Below are positions 36,668 through 46,525 of a stretch of DNA of 64,000 nucleotides, in pieces. Position 1 is the stretch's first letter. Each line of letters opens with the position of its first letter. The stretch spans positions 124,001 to 188,000 of the forward strand of contig NZ_CP026116.1 in assembly GCF_004101845.1 (NCBI RefSeq), read 5' to 3'. The notes below the pieces were generated by a model that was given only the letters and a program-made list of their open reading frames with translations, searched no databases and was not told the DNA's origin. The position numbers and the translations under genes were made by a program. This DNA is from Latilactobacillus curvatus JCM 1096 = DSM 20019 (GTDB lineage Bacteria > Bacillota > Bacilli > Lactobacillales > Lactobacillaceae).

Positions 36668-37570
36668 TTATTTAGATGATGATTTTGAAGCTTTGCTGTT
36701 AACGCCGTAGCTTGAAAGGATGTCTGATAAATCTTTGTCCTTGATAGATACGTTAGCGTTCTTAAGTACCTTAGTGATGACTTTGTTCATCACTGTTTGG
36801 TCTTTAAGCCATGAAGCGTAAACGATGTCTGTTAATTCTTTCTTGTGATCAGCCATCTTACCTTTACCAGGGTTCTTGATCATCCGGATAACGTGGTAAC
36901 CATAAGTTGTCTTAACAGGGGTTGTTGTGTATTCGTTTGTCTTTAATTTGAAAGCAGCAGTCTTGAATGTTGAGTCAAGTGATGTATCAGTACTATCGAA
37001 GACAGGTAATTTACCGCCATCTTTCTTTGTACCAGTATCAGTTGAATATTTCTTAGCTAATTCGTTGAAGTTCTTTGTTGAGTTGTCTTTTGCAAGTGCA
37101 TCAATGACTTCTTGAGCTGTTTCTTTCTTTTCAACTAAGATATGTTGAACTTGGACTTTTGGTTCGTATGATTTCCATTGTTTCTTCAAGTCAGCATTGG
37201 TTACTTTTTTGTTATCTTTTAGTGCTGCTTGTGTTAAGTATTGTGTTTTGATGCTGTTCTTAAATGATGTAGGTGTCATACTGCTTTGTGCAAGCACAGA
37301 GTTGAATGATGAACCGTATTGTTTTTTGTAACCATCATAAGTTTTCTTAACTTTTTTATCGATGGCTTTTGAGCCGTATTGGTTTTCAAGCGCTTTTTGC
37401 AAGATCATTTGTTGCAATTGTTGCTTGCCGGCAGATGTTTCCTTGATTTCTTTATAGTATTCGTCTTGAGTGATTTTACCACCCTTTAGGCTTGCGATAG
37501 TCTTGCTACCACAACCTGCTAGTGAAACTACCATTAATAAACTAGCAGCGGCTAATAGCCATTTCTTCAT
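36668..37570 (-). CDS. prsA: PrsA foldase lipoprotein (parvulin peptidyl-prolyl isomerase)
   Basis: The 300-residue lipoprotein has a signal peptide with lipobox LAGC (Cys20), an N-terminal SurA-like helical region and a parvulin domain ([35 protein letters not shown]). It assists folding of secreted proteins on the outer face of the membrane. Start ATG 37570 follows aaggatg; the frame begins further upstream at 37591 without an RBS. Confidence 0.95.
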   Translation of the reverse strand: MKKWLLAAASLLMVVSLAGCGSKTIASLKGGKITQDEYYKEIKETSAGKQQLQQMILQKALENQYGSKAIDKKVKKTYDGYKKQYGSSFNSVLAQSSMTPTSFKNSIKTQYLTQAALKDNKKVTNADLKKQWKSYEPKVQVQHILVEKKETAQEVIDALAKDNSTKNFNELAKKYSTDTGTKKDGGKLPVFDSTDTSLDSTFKTAAFKLKTNEYTTTPVKTTYGYHVIRMIKNPGKGKMADHKKELTDIVYASWLKDQTVMNKVITKVLKNANVSIKDKDLSDILSSYGVNSKASKSSSK

Positions 37571-37769
37571 TGTATGACACATCCTTATCAAAATATTTAT
37601 GAATAAATTCGTAGTGAATTCACCAATTAATATAACACATAAACTAACTAAATTGAACGAAGCGTCTAAAACTTCACAGAACTTTCAAATTTAGGTTTTA
37701 CGCTAAAAACGCGGGAATCGTTGATATACTTAACCTTATCGCTTGCATACAATCTAATTTTTGGTGAAT

Positions 37770-38093
37770 TTATTTTTTTAAGTTTTGTGTCAAACGATCA
37801 ACTGATTCTTCGATTTGAGCAATTCGTGGTGCTGCTTCAAATGAAAATGTTTGCAATGCATCACTGATACCACCAAGTGATGTGACTGCAGTTGTTTTGA
37901 GTTCATTTGATAAATTTTGCGAAGCTGTTTGCAATTGAACAGCACTTTGTTGAACATCAGTTGAACTTTCTGAGAGCTCGTTTAAATAGCGGGCAATCGC
38001 TTGTTGTCGTTTGGGGCCGGTTGTAGAAGCGGTGAGAAGGGCATAAGCCGTCCCTAATAAGCCACCAACTAGTAATCCTTCTGAAAATGACAT
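37770..38093 (-). CDS. YtxH-like small membrane-associated protein
   Basis: The 107-residue protein starts MSFSEGLLVGGLLGTAYALL, a Gly-rich hydrophobic N-terminus like YtxH/DUF948-type envelope proteins, followed by a helical region rich in Ser/Gln (SSTDVQQSAVQLQTASQNL). No enzyme motif is seen. It starts 2 bp after the HIT gene on the same strand, so both share a transcript. Gene pairs of HIT protein and YtxH-like protein near prsA and ecsA are common in lactobacilli. Confidence 0.75.
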   Translation of the reverse strand: MSFSEGLLVGGLLGTAYALLTASTTGPKRQQAIARYLNELSESSTDVQQSAVQLQTASQNLSNELKTTAVTSLGGISDALQTFSFEAAPRIAQIEESVDRLTQNLKK

Positions 38094-38095
38094 GA

Positions 38096-38524
38096 TTAGT
38101 CCTCCAATTGTGCGTGAATACCATCTGCGATCGCTTGTAGTTGGTCAGCAGTGTAATCAGCGCTATTATCACCGAATTGCATTGCAAATGAATCATCCGC
38201 TGTGTAACGTGGAATAAGATGAATATGAGAATGAAAAACGGATTGATAAGCCACCGCACCGTTATTATTGCAGATGTTCATTCCTTGGATGGCTGGATTG
38301 CTAGCTTTAATAGCCTTAGCAATCTTTGGAATGCGACTGAAAACGGCCGCAGCTAAATCAGCATCGTATTCAAAGATGTCCGCCACGTGTTTTTTGGGTA
38401 CCAACAAGGTATGGCCGGGTGTCACTTGTGTGATGTCCAAGAAGGCTTTGACATCGTCGTCTTCATAGACCACTGTGTTCGGAATTTCATTTCGAACGAT
38501 TTTGCAAAAGATACAATCATCCAT
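38096..38524 (-). CDS. hit: HIT-family nucleotide hydrolase
   Basis: The 142-residue protein shows CIFCKIVRNEIP at the N-terminus and the histidine triad HSHIHLIPRY near residue 100. HIT proteins hydrolyse phosphoramidate or AMP-linked substrates in the cytoplasm. It is divergent from ecsA, as in many Firmicutes. Confidence 0.95.
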   Translation of the reverse strand: MDDCIFCKIVRNEIPNTVVYEDDDVKAFLDITQVTPGHTLLVPKKHVADIFEYDADLAAAVFSRIPKIAKAIKASNPAIQGMNICNNNGAVAYQSVFHSHIHLIPRYTADDSFAMQFGDNSADYTADQLQAIADGIHAQLED

Positions 38525-38735
38525 TAATTATGCCTACTTTCTCTTATTTGAAGTCTCAATACAGCTTAATGCTATCATAAACAAGGGCTTTTCGCTACTG
38601 CCATCAGCTTTGTAAGCGGATGGAAAAATATTGAGTGGGGGCATACACTCGCAGTTTACTTCGTGTTAAGATATGATATGAAAAAGGATTCACTAAAAAA
38701 GTAGTTTTAAAAACCAAAAAACGAGGCTATTGATT

Positions 38736-39464
38736 ATGAGTTTAGAGATTAACCAATTAACGGGGGGCTACGCGCACGTCCCCGTTTTAAAAGAGGTCAG
38801 CTTTACTGTGCCAAACAATCAAGTGGTTGGTTTAATCGGTTTAAATGGGGCCGGCAAATCAACAACTATTAAACACATCATTGGATTATTGACACCACAA
38901 AAAGGCACAATTACTTTAGACGGTGTGACGTTACAGTCGAATCCTGACCAATACCGCCAAAAAGTAGCCTATGTGCCAGAAACGCCTGTCTTATACCCTG
39001 AATTGACTTTAAAGGAGCATTTAGAATTAACAATGATGGCTTATGATTTAAACGTTGAAGAGACGTGGGTTAAAGCCAATGCATTGTTAAAACGATTCCG
39101 ATTAGACAATAAGTTAGACTGGTTCCCGGTTCACTTTTCAAAAGGGATGCGGCAAAAAGTAATGATCGTCAATGCATTTATGACGAATGCTGACTTGTTT
39201 ATCATCGATGAACCTTTTACTGGATTGGATCCATTGGCAATTCATGATTTATTAGAAATCATTGCTGAAAAAAAAGCACAAGGAGCTGCAATTCTAATGT
39301 CGACCCATATTCTCGCAACGGCGCAACAATATGCTGATTCATTTGTGCTTTTAAATCAGGGTCGCGTACGAACGACTGGCACGCTTGAAGAATTAAAGAT
39401 TGAATTTAACATGGCTGACGCCGATCTCGACGATATTTATCTGCAGATGACGAAAGAAGGTTAA
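38736..39464 (+). CDS. ecsA: ABC transporter ATP-binding protein EcsA
   Basis: The 242-residue ATPase has Walker A GLNGAGKST, the signature FSKGMRQKVMI and Walker B LFIIDEPFTGLDP. EcsA with the membrane protein EcsB is needed in Bacillus for normal secretion and for RasP-dependent intramembrane proteolysis. ATG 38736 is chosen over TTG 38730 for RBS spacing (acgagg). ecsB starts 2 bp after its stop. Confidence 0.92.
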   Translation: MSLEINQLTGGYAHVPVLKEVSFTVPNNQVVGLIGLNGAGKSTTIKHIIGLLTPQKGTITLDGVTLQSNPDQYRQKVAYVPETPVLYPELTLKEHLELTMMAYDLNVEETWVKANALLKRFRLDNKLDWFPVHFSKGMRQKVMIVNAFMTNADLFIIDEPFTGLDPLAIHDLLEIIAEKKAQGAAILMSTHILATAQQYADSFVLLNQGRVRTTGTLEELKIEFNMADADLDDIYLQMTKEG

Positions 39465-39466
39465 CC

Positions 39467-40672
39467 ATGCAAGCATTATGGCAAAAACGCGTGCAAAAAC
39501 ATATTCAAGAACAAGTGAAGTATTTGCGCCTCGTTTTCAATGATCATTTCGTGATTGCGATTATCTTTTTATTAGGAGCGTTGGGCTACACATATGCTAA
39601 CGCCGTCAAAGGACTGGATCCACAAGCTTGGTGGCTAAAACCTGTATTGAGTTTAGTATTACTTGCGGCAGTTAGTTTTGGTCGCCTAGCAACATTATTA
39701 AAAGAAGCGGATAGTGTCTTCTTATTGCCAAAAGAAAGTGGCCTTGTGACGTATTTGAAATCAGCACGTTTATATAGTAGCTGGTTACCATTAATTGCAA
39801 TGGCTTTTGTGACGCTTCTAGTGGCGCCACTCTTGTTAATTACTAAGACGGTCCCGGCATGGCACATAGCCGTTGCCTTGATTACATTGGTAATCATCAA
39901 AGACCGCCGCTTTTCAATCCAGTTGCGTCAGTGGTACCAAGCGGATGAAACCCAGGCAACAAAAGGGCTTTCGTTAATCCTTGATTTGGCAATAATTGCC
40001 AGTCAATTATATCAGTGGCTAAATTTAGTCGGAGTGCTTGTAGCGCTTGGACTAGCCTATTATCAGCGACAACAATTGGCGCGTGTTCAAAAGACACAGC
40101 TATTCGATTGGTTAGCGGCAGTTGGTGCAGAAGATTCACGAATGGGACGAATTTACCGCCTCTATAACCTCTTCACGGATGTGCCAGGGCTCAGTAGTCA
40201 GGTTAAGCGTCGTCGCTATTTAGATGGCTTATTAAAGCCAATTACAGCTAAACCAGCCAATACTTACCTCTATTTATATGCGCGTGGCTTTTTGCGGGGC
40301 ACAGAATTCAGCGGGTTATATATCCGGTTAGTTGTTTTAGGGGGCATCATTCTGTGCTTCAGTCACATATGGTGGTTGAGTTTGGCACTCGGACTTCTAT
40401 TGATTTATCTAGTTGGTTTTCAATTATTACCGTTTTACAATCAGTATGATCAAATTATTTTCACTCATCTATACCCAGTACCAACGACCAAACGAATTCA
40501 AGCGTTCAGCCAATTAATGCGGACTTTATTATTGCTTCAGGCGTTACTCTTTAGTGTCATTTTATTAGTGACACTAGGGATGACGATTCAAGTTGGTTTA
40601 AGTGTTTTAGCATTGTTCGTGCTCGTGATTGGCTTTGTTCAATTCTATTTGCCTAAACGGTTGGGGGCATAG
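39467..40672 (+). CDS. ecsB: ABC transporter permease EcsB
   Basis: The 401-residue membrane protein has about eight hydrophobic segments in paired groups (FVIAIIFLLGALGYTY; LSLVLLAAVSFGRLATLL; IILCFSHIWWLSLALGLLLIYLVG), separated by a basic cytoplasmic loop, as in EcsB. It is the membrane partner of EcsA by position. Start ATG 39467. Confidence 0.9.
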   Translation: MQALWQKRVQKHIQEQVKYLRLVFNDHFVIAIIFLLGALGYTYANAVKGLDPQAWWLKPVLSLVLLAAVSFGRLATLLKEADSVFLLPKESGLVTYLKSARLYSSWLPLIAMAFVTLLVAPLLLITKTVPAWHIAVALITLVIIKDRRFSIQLRQWYQADETQATKGLSLILDLAIIASQLYQWLNLVGVLVALGLAYYQRQQLARVQKTQLFDWLAAVGAEDSRMGRIYRLYNLFTDVPGLSSQVKRRRYLDGLLKPITAKPANTYLYLYARGFLRGTEFSGLYIRLVVLGGIILCFSHIWWLSLALGLLLIYLVGFQLLPFYNQYDQIIFTHLYPVPTTKRIQAFSQLMRTLLLLQALLFSVILLVTLGMTIQVGLSVLALFVLVIGFVQFYLPKRLGA

Positions 40673-40807
40673 TCCCTGTGACACGCATGCTTTCCTACTT
40701 GACGACTACTGGCTAATTATTATATGATACCCTTAGTTATTAGACAGTTGAAGCAACGTGAGCGCTGTATTTTGGCGCTTTATTTTATTGAAGAGGAGTC
40801 GAGGCTG

Positions 40808-41602
40808 ATGAATTTTGACCTGGATACTGGCTGGCAAGTTCGTCCGGCCGGTGGTGATACGGGCGCTGCATTTTTAGGCGTTCGCGCGTCAGAAAAGATT
40901 TTCCTAAAGCGCAACACATCACCATTTTTAGCGGCGCTCTCGGCAGAAGGCATAACACCACGCTTAATCTGGACGAAGCGGATTTCGAGTGGGGATGTCT
41001 TAACCGCACAAGAGTGGCTCAACGGCCGAACCTTGAAACGTGATGAGATGAATAGCCCACAAGTCGCTAAGTTATTAGCACGGGTGCATCAATCCCAACT
41101 ATTGAAACGAATGTTACAAAAAGTTGGCGGTCGTGTCTGGTCAGCAAACGAAATGTTGCAAGCCTATTTTTACGACTTACCGCAAGATTTACGGCAACAC
41201 CCATTTTTAGAACAAACAGCTGATTATTTGAAGCAAACGTTACGTCAATTACAAGCACCTTCTGCAGAGGTGTGCCATGGCGATTTAAGCCATAAGAATT
41301 GGTTGTTATCGGATATTAATCGACTCTACTTAGTGGATTGGGACTCGGCAATGTTAGCCGACCCTGCAGTCGATTTCGGAATGATTTTATTTCAATATGT
41401 TCCACGTCAAGAATGGCACGAGTGGCTTGAGAACTACGGCCTAGAGGTGACGCCTGAATTAATGATGCGCGTCAACTGGTACGGCAGTTTGAACCTACTC
41501 CAAAGCATTAAGCACCATTATCAACGTGGTCGTTTTACTGAAATGAACCGTGACATATTGCGCTTAGAAGCAGTGATTTCTGAAATAATTAATAAAAATT
41601 AA
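40808..41602 (+). CDS. phosphotransferase of the choline kinase/APH fold (YtmP-like)
   Basis: The 264-residue protein shows the kinase-like core of the aminoglycoside phosphotransferase family: Brenner motif [15 protein letters not shown] and DFG-like [16 protein letters not shown]. Position directly upstream of trmB matches Bacillus ytmP. The substrate is unknown. ATG 40808 has gaggag 10 nt upstream; longer frames from 40724 are not supported. A small hairpin (aaggttgg / ccaacctt, 41609-41634) separates it from trmB. Confidence 0.82.
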   Translation: MNFDLDTGWQVRPAGGDTGAAFLGVRASEKIFLKRNTSPFLAALSAEGITPRLIWTKRISSGDVLTAQEWLNGRTLKRDEMNSPQVAKLLARVHQSQLLKRMLQKVGGRVWSANEMLQAYFYDLPQDLRQHPFLEQTADYLKQTLRQLQAPSAEVCHGDLSHKNWLLSDINRLYLVDWDSAMLADPAVDFGMILFQYVPRQEWHEWLENYGLEVTPELMMRVNWYGSLNLLQSIKHHYQRGRFTEMNRDILRLEAVISEIINKN

Positions 41603-41608
41603 ATGCCA

Positions 41609-41634
41609 AAGGTTGGGCAAGTGTCCAACCTTTT
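41609..41634 (+). terminator. weak terminator between the phosphotransferase gene and trmB
   Basis: Stem aaggttggg / ccaacctttt with T5. Confidence 0.6.
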
Positions 41635-41660
41635 TGATTGGCATCAACAAGGAGAACATA

Positions 41661-42302
41661 ATGCGTTTAAGAAATAAACCTTGGGCGGCGGACTTAATTG
41701 CGGCCAACCCCAGCATGATTTTAGTGAGTCCGGAAGATATCGCCGGCAAGTGGCAAATACGTTTTGCCAAAGAACAACCCATTTACATCGAAGTGGGTTC
41801 AGGTAAGGGCCAATTTATCACTCAGATGGCACAAAAATATCCAGACCGGAACTTTATCGCAGTTGAAATCCAAGAATCAGCGATTGCCGTCATTTTACAA
41901 AAACAAGTTGAATTGAAATTGCCAAATCTCCAATTATTATTGGGTAACGGCGCAGCCTTAACAACTTTCTTTGCTGAAAACGAAGTGGCAGGGGTGTACT
42001 TAAACTTCTCTGATCCATGGCCTAAGACGCGCCATGAAAAGCGCCGATTGACATATAAGTCATTCTTAGCGGAATACCAACAAATTATGCAACCAACGGG
42101 CTACTTACGTTTCAAGACTGATAACCAAGGTCTATTCGAATACTCATTGATGAGCCTGAATGATTATGGGATGGTTTTTGACGACATCTCACTCGATTTA
42201 CACAATAGTGAACTTGCAGAAGACAACATCCAAACGGAATACGAAGAAAAATTCAGCAAGCGCGGCCAAGTGATTTACAGATTAGAGGCACACTACAAGT
42301 AG
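41661..42302 (+). CDS. trmB: tRNA (guanine-N7-)-methyltransferase
   Basis: The 213-residue SAM-dependent enzyme makes m7G46 in tRNA. It has the motif [27 protein letters not shown], and the family-diagnostic [19 protein letters not shown] 41661 follows aaggaga, giving the N-terminus MRLRNKPWA typical of the family. It ends at the start of a large intergenic repeat array. Confidence 0.95.
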   Translation: MRLRNKPWAADLIAANPSMILVSPEDIAGKWQIRFAKEQPIYIEVGSGKGQFITQMAQKYPDRNFIAVEIQESAIAVILQKQVELKLPNLQLLLGNGAALTTFFAENEVAGVYLNFSDPWPKTRHEKRRLTYKSFLAEYQQIMQPTGYLRFKTDNQGLFEYSLMSLNDYGMVFDDISLDLHNSELAEDNIQTEYEEKFSKRGQVIYRLEAHYK

Positions 42303-42424
42303 AGTGCTTTCAAAGCTGGTCAGCACCCGAGCAATAGCCTAGTCTGGTGAATAACCAATGCAATTGGTTGTTTGCCGGACGTAGCTATGCACAGGGTGCT
42401 AGCTTTGAAAGCACGTTTTAGATA
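42301..42424 (+). repeat. covarying palindromic intergenic element, array copy 1
   Basis: Start agagtgctttcaaagctggt, outer arms ctttcaaagct..agcaccc / gggtgctagctttgaaag, inner arms aaccaatg / caattggtt, boxes gagcaatagcc and gtagctatgcac, end aaagcacgttt. Best example of the architecture. Confidence 0.8.
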
Positions 42425-42548
42425 AGAGTGCACTTGACGCTCGGTCAGATTTTGAGCATTAACATAGGCTGGCGAATGAGTGATATAATCGCTAATTTGA
42501 CAGGTGTAGTTAGGCGCAGAAATCTAGCGTCAATAGCACGTTTCAGCA
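42425..42548 (+). repeat. covarying palindromic intergenic element, array copy 2
   Basis: Start agagtgcacttgacgc, outer arms ttgacgctcggtcagatt / aatctagcgtcaa, inner arms ttagcga-type pair agtgatata / atcgct, boxes gagcattaaca and gtagttaggcgc, end tagcacgtttc. Confidence 0.7.
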
Positions 42549-42672
42549 AGAGTGTTTTTATCACACGGGTTGCCTTTGAGGATTAGCCTAAGAAAGGGAT
42601 TGATGGGGGTTCTTTACCATCGATTCCTTTCTGTAGCTAACCGGAAAAGACAGTGTGATAAAGCACGTTTCA
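42549..42672 (+). repeat. covarying palindromic intergenic element, array copy 3
   Basis: Start agagtgtttttatcacac, outer arms ttatcacac / gtgtgataa, inner arms aaagggattgatgg / ccatcgattccttt, boxes gaggattagcc and gtagctaaccggaa, end aaagcacgtttc. Confidence 0.75.
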
Positions 42673-42676
42673 ACTC

Positions 42677-42724
42677 AAAAAGGTACGTTATCCAGATTTT
42701 ATCTAGGATAGCGTACCTTTTTAA
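42677..42724. terminator. terminator hairpin inside the repeat array
   Basis: Stem aaaggtacg.tatcc / ggatagcgtacctttt with T5. Confidence 0.75.
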
Positions 42725-42735
42725 TTATAATATTG

Positions 42736-42858
42736 GTTGAAACGTGCTCCGCGCGGTATGTTCCTGCGGTTAGCAACGTCAGTCAAGCGACCAATAAATT
42801 GGTCACTCGTCTGACTAAGCTAATCCTCAGAACGTGCCCACCGCGCTGCGCACTCTAA
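42736..42858 (-). repeat. covarying palindromic intergenic element, array copy 4 (inverted)
   Basis: On the minus strand it starts agagtgcgcagcgcgg and ends gagcacgtttc. Outer arms gcgcagcgcggtg / ataccgcgcgg, inner arms agtgaccaat / attggtcgct, boxes gaggattagct and gctaaccgcaggaa. Confidence 0.72.
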
Positions 42859-43181
42859 ATTTGTGAGAATTCAATCACGACGCCGGTTCTTGCGTCTACC
42901 TTGAATCGAAATTGGTTTGTACCATCTTCACGCTCGCAGATGATGCCACCTTGATAGACTGGAAAGGTCCGTTTGTTTTGTGAGAATAAGTGGGGACTTT
43001 CTTCAATCCAAGAACCCACAATCTGGCCTTCATGTTTTAAGCCGGCTTTAACATCTTCTAAAATTTGGTTTAATTTGATCATTCTTTGTTGCGCCCGATA
43101 TTGCTTCGCACTGGCAGCCGCCGCCAGCGCAAAACCGATGCCGGTTAATAAATATTTAAACGTTTGCCCATTTTTTTTCAA
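42855..43181 (-). CDS. hypothetical protein with N-terminal hydrophobic segment
   Basis: The 108-residue protein begins MKKNGQTFKYLLTGIGFALA and AAAASAKQYRAQQRM, a signal-anchor-like stretch, followed by a soluble part ending QFRFKVDARTGVVIEFSQI. That end resembles the strand pattern of small PepSY-like domains, but I cannot assign a family. Gene order next to ytpP suggests an envelope protein. Confidence 0.65.
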   Translation of the reverse strand: MKKNGQTFKYLLTGIGFALAAAASAKQYRAQQRMIKLNQILEDVKAGLKHEGQIVGSWIEESPHLFSQNKRTFPVYQGGIICEREDGTNQFRFKVDARTGVVIEFSQI

Positions 43182-43303
43182 AGAAAAACTCCTCAGTCGT
43201 TTTTGTCTTTAAATAGTATAGCATAATTTTTGGTCCTAAGGAGTGGACATTTACGGACAAACCGCTTATATTAAAACGAGTAGTAAAATTGAAGGGGTGC
43301 ATA

Positions 43304-43624
43304 ATGAAAGAATTAGCAGCGATGACAGATACGAATCTGACTCATCTGATTACTGAAGGGAAACATGTTTTATTTTTTACAGCAACTTGGTGTAGTGATT
43401 GTCGGTTTATTAAACCAGCCATGCCAGAAATTGAAGCTGAATTCCCGGAATACGACTTTATTGAAATCGATCGGGACCAATTTATCGATATTTGTGAAGA
43501 ATGGGAAATCTTTGGGATTCCTAGCTTTGTTGTGATTGATAACGGTAAAGAAATCGGCCGTTTTGTCAATAAAGATCGGAAAACAAAACGCGAAATTACT
43601 GGATTTATTCATTCATTGAACTAA
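43304..43624 (+). CDS. ytpP: thioredoxin-like protein YtpP
   Basis: The 106-residue protein has a thioredoxin fold with the redox motif WCSDC in FTATWCSDCRFIKPAM and the cis-proline in FGIPSFVVI. The start MKELAAMTDTNL at 43304 follows aaggggtg. The gene precedes ytpR as in Bacillus. CSDC instead of CGPC points to a non-classical thiol-disulfide oxidoreductase. Confidence 0.88.
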   Translation: MKELAAMTDTNLTHLITEGKHVLFFTATWCSDCRFIKPAMPEIEAEFPEYDFIEIDRDQFIDICEEWEIFGIPSFVVIDNGKEIGRFVNKDRKTKREITGFIHSLN

Positions 43625-43642
43625 CCTTGAAGGAGTCATTAA

Positions 43643-44272
43643 ATGTTAATTGCAAGTATGAACCAAGCGGCTTTTCCCAACATCTTAGTGGTAATGACCC
43701 AACCTGATGTTGAAAAGCAAGTGACAACTGAAAAACAATCAATCGTACGGATTAGTGATCAGGCAGATCAAACCATCGGCTATAATTTCTTAGCGGTGAA
43801 TGAGTTATTGCCCGATTTACAATTCAACGGTGTTCAAACACTAACTGAACAGCAAGTTGCTGTTTTAAATGAAGCACTTGTAGCAGCTGGTTTCACCGGT
43901 GATTTAGTGGCTGATGAAACACCACACATTGTCGTTGGTTATGTCCAAGAATGTGATGTGCATCCTGATTCAGACCATATGCACGTTACTCAAACACAGA
44001 TTGCACCTGATCAAACCGTTCAAATCGTTTGTGGTGCTGCCAATATCGCACAAGGACAAAAAGTAATTGTGGCAACAGTGGGTGCTGTCATGCCAGAAGG
44101 TAAAATTATCTGGCCTGGTCAACTCCGCGGTGTTCAAAGTGACGGCATGATCTGTGCAGCCCGTGAAATCGGTGTTGCTGGTGCTCCTGCTAAAGGGATT
44201 ATGGTCTTACCAGATGATTGGGAAGTCGGCCGTGAAGTGACAGCAGATGCAGTCGCAGCCTTACTAAAATAA
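43643..44272 (+). CDS. ytpR: YtpR-type tRNA-binding domain protein
   Basis: The 209-residue protein has an N-terminal DUF4479-like part and a C-terminal OB-fold tRNA-binding domain related to the N-terminus of PheT (IVVGYVQECDVHPDSDHMHV; IVCGAANIAQGQKVIVATVG; SDGMICAAREIG). It probably binds tRNA or another RNA; its exact role is unknown. RBS aaggag; 18 bp after ytpP, same transcript. Confidence 0.9.
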   Translation: MLIASMNQAAFPNILVVMTQPDVEKQVTTEKQSIVRISDQADQTIGYNFLAVNELLPDLQFNGVQTLTEQQVAVLNEALVAAGFTGDLVADETPHIVVGYVQECDVHPDSDHMHVTQTQIAPDQTVQIVCGAANIAQGQKVIVATVGAVMPEGKIIWPGQLRGVQSDGMICAAREIGVAGAPAKGIMVLPDDWEVGREVTADAVAALLK

Positions 44273-44417
44273 TCCATCTTACGATTTTGTTATGGGATTA
44301 TTAAAATTAAAATAGTATGATAATAGATAGCAATTAATTGGTTAAAGACAAACCCTTTAATTGTTATTTCGTTTTGCAGTCAATTAAGCAGTAAAACACA
44401 AAAGAGGGGTTAAACAT

Positions 44418-46322
44418 ATGTGTGGGATTGTCGGATTTGCTGGTGGATTATTTGATTTACCAAAGAAAAAAGAAGTATTGAACCAACAAATGGACGTCAT
44501 TAAACACCGTGGACCAAGTGGTGATGGTGATTTTATCGATGATAAAGTCGCATTAGGCTTTCGGCGTTTATCAATCATTGATTTAGCAAAGGGTGATCAA
44601 CCCATTTATAATGAAGACCACACTAAGCTAGTCTTTTTCAATGGTGAAATTTATAATTATCGTGAAATGCGGACTGAATTGATCGCACTTGGTCACGACT
44701 TTAAAACAGATTCAGATACTGAAACCATTTTGCATGCTTACGAAGAATGGGGTAAAGAGGTTGTTACAAAATTGCGTGGGATGTTTGTCTTTGTCATCTA
44801 TGACTTACAAACTAAGCAATTATTTGGTGCTCGTGATTTCTTCGGCATTAAGCCCCTTTATTACACGACTTTAGCAGATGGGACTTTCATGTTCAGTAGT
44901 GAAATTAAAACTTTCATGCGCCATCCAGAATTTAAACCAGAACTAAATAAGACAGCCTTAAAATCATTCATGATGAATCAATACAATGATTTACAAGAAA
45001 CGTTCTTCAAGGGTGTTTTCAGATTCCCAGCAGGCCATTATTTCACTTATCAAGATGGCCAATTGGACATCGAAAAATATTGGGATATGTCATTTAATCC
45101 TTCAAACTTATCTTTCGAAGAAGAAGTGGCTAAGATTGATGCTGCAGTTGAAGAATCCGTTAAAGCCCATAATGTGGCTGACGTACCAGTTGGGGCTTTC
45201 TTATCAGAAGGGGTCGACAGTAGTTATGTCACAAGTATTTTGCAACCGCAAGAAGTCTTCAGTGTTGGGTTTGATGATCAAACCTATAATGAAGTCACAG
45301 CAGCTCGGGCGCTTGCCGATGAATTAGGCTTGAACTTCAATGAAACCAAAGTGAATGCCGATGATGCGTTTGCTGAATTTGATAAAATCCAATATTACTT
45401 GGACGAACCAGATGGGAACCCATCATGTGTGCCATTATGGTTCTTGTCACGCTTTGCCCGTGAAAAAGTAACGGTTGCCTTATCTGGTGAAGGGGCCGAC
45501 GAATTATTCGCTGGCTATGTCAACTACGGCATGCACTCCCACAATTCAACAATTAAGGCCTTCACTTCTGGCTTGAAGAAATTACCTAAGGGTGCGCGTG
45601 CCAGTTTAGCCAAAGCCGTTAAGAAGATGCCAGCCTTCCCAGGTCGCGTCCATTTATACACGAATTTGGCGAACCCGCGTGAATTCTATACGGGTCAATC
45701 TGTGATTTTTGATATCGAAAATCCAAGTATTTTTGGGGCAGATGAAGCCAATACTTTCTTGAAACCTGCTTATCAAAATGATGGAACGATTCAAGCAAAC
45801 TATCAAGCTGATTTTGATAACGTTGCGGATGCTGATCCAGTCTCACAAATGCAATATATCGACTTACATCACTTCATGTTAAACGATATTTTGCAAAAGG
45901 CTGATAAGATTTCAATGGCGCACAGCTTAGAATTACGCGTGCCGTTCCTGGATCCTAAGGTGGCTAAGGCCGCTGGTGAAGTCCCAACTAAATACTTAAT
46001 TAATAGTCATGATACGAAATACGCTTATCGTCAAGCTTCTGCTGAACATTTGCCAACAGCTTGGGCCAACCGTCCTAAGTTAGGTTTCCCAGTGCCAATT
46101 AAGCAATGGTTAGAAGATGACAAGTATTATGAAAAAGTCAAAGCACTCTTTAGCGAAGATTTCGTTGCAGAATTCTTTGATCAAGATAAGTTATTGGCCT
46201 TGTTAGATGCCAATAAAGAACAACGCATTAACGGCCGTCGGAAGATCTGGACCATCTTTACCTTCTTAACATGGTATAAAGTCTACTTCCAAAATGTCGA
46301 AGATTATTTAGCATTAGGCTAG
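44418..46322 (+). CDS. asnB: asparagine synthase (glutamine-hydrolysing)
   Basis: The 634-residue enzyme makes asparagine from aspartate, glutamine and ATP. Mature Cys2 (MCGIVGFAGG) is the glutaminase nucleophile, and the synthetase domain has the ATP pyrophosphatase loop as FLSEGVDSSYVTS (SGGVDS in most homologues, here SEGVDS) and LSGEGADELFAGY. RBS gaggggt. The 145-bp leader shows no T-box elements. The variant loop SEGVDS is common in Lactobacillaceae AsnB as far as I recall. A terminator follows. Confidence 0.93.
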   Translation: MCGIVGFAGGLFDLPKKKEVLNQQMDVIKHRGPSGDGDFIDDKVALGFRRLSIIDLAKGDQPIYNEDHTKLVFFNGEIYNYREMRTELIALGHDFKTDSDTETILHAYEEWGKEVVTKLRGMFVFVIYDLQTKQLFGARDFFGIKPLYYTTLADGTFMFSSEIKTFMRHPEFKPELNKTALKSFMMNQYNDLQETFFKGVFRFPAGHYFTYQDGQLDIEKYWDMSFNPSNLSFEEEVAKIDAAVEESVKAHNVADVPVGAFLSEGVDSSYVTSILQPQEVFSVGFDDQTYNEVTAARALADELGLNFNETKVNADDAFAEFDKIQYYLDEPDGNPSCVPLWFLSRFAREKVTVALSGEGADELFAGYVNYGMHSHNSTIKAFTSGLKKLPKGARASLAKAVKKMPAFPGRVHLYTNLANPREFYTGQSVIFDIENPSIFGADEANTFLKPAYQNDGTIQANYQADFDNVADADPVSQMQYIDLHHFMLNDILQKADKISMAHSLELRVPFLDPKVAKAAGEVPTKYLINSHDTKYAYRQASAEHLPTAWANRPKLGFPVPIKQWLEDDKYYEKVKALFSEDFVAEFFDQDKLLALLDANKEQRINGRRKIWTIFTFLTWYKVYFQNVEDYLALG

Positions 46323-46386
46323 AGTGTGACCTATAGAATCCGTTTAAGTGCAGCCACAAAATTAATTTTTGTGGCTGCTTTTTTTG
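46321..46386 (+). terminator. terminator behind a left-half intergenic repeat
   Basis: agagtgtgacc starts directly at the asnB stop codon; the hairpin gcagccacaaaa / tttttgtggctgc with T7 (46350-46386) terminates. Confidence 0.8.
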
Positions 46387-46525
46387 CGTTTTAGAGATCA
46401 ATCAATTGATAACAGAGAAAAATAAACATTCATTATTTAGCTCAAACCCGCATTATGGTAAACTATAAGGGATTAGTTTAATCATATAGATAATTGTGAT
46501 TTATTGAAAAGAGGACGTTTAAAAG

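Noticed and set aside
42301-42858. CRISPR array
   Set aside because: The unit is about 124 bp with internal palindromes and no uniform short repeats with spacers; no cas genes are present in the window.
44273-44417. T-box riboswitch before asnB
   Set aside because: The leader contains no AGGGTGGNACCGCG-like box, specifier stem or terminator.
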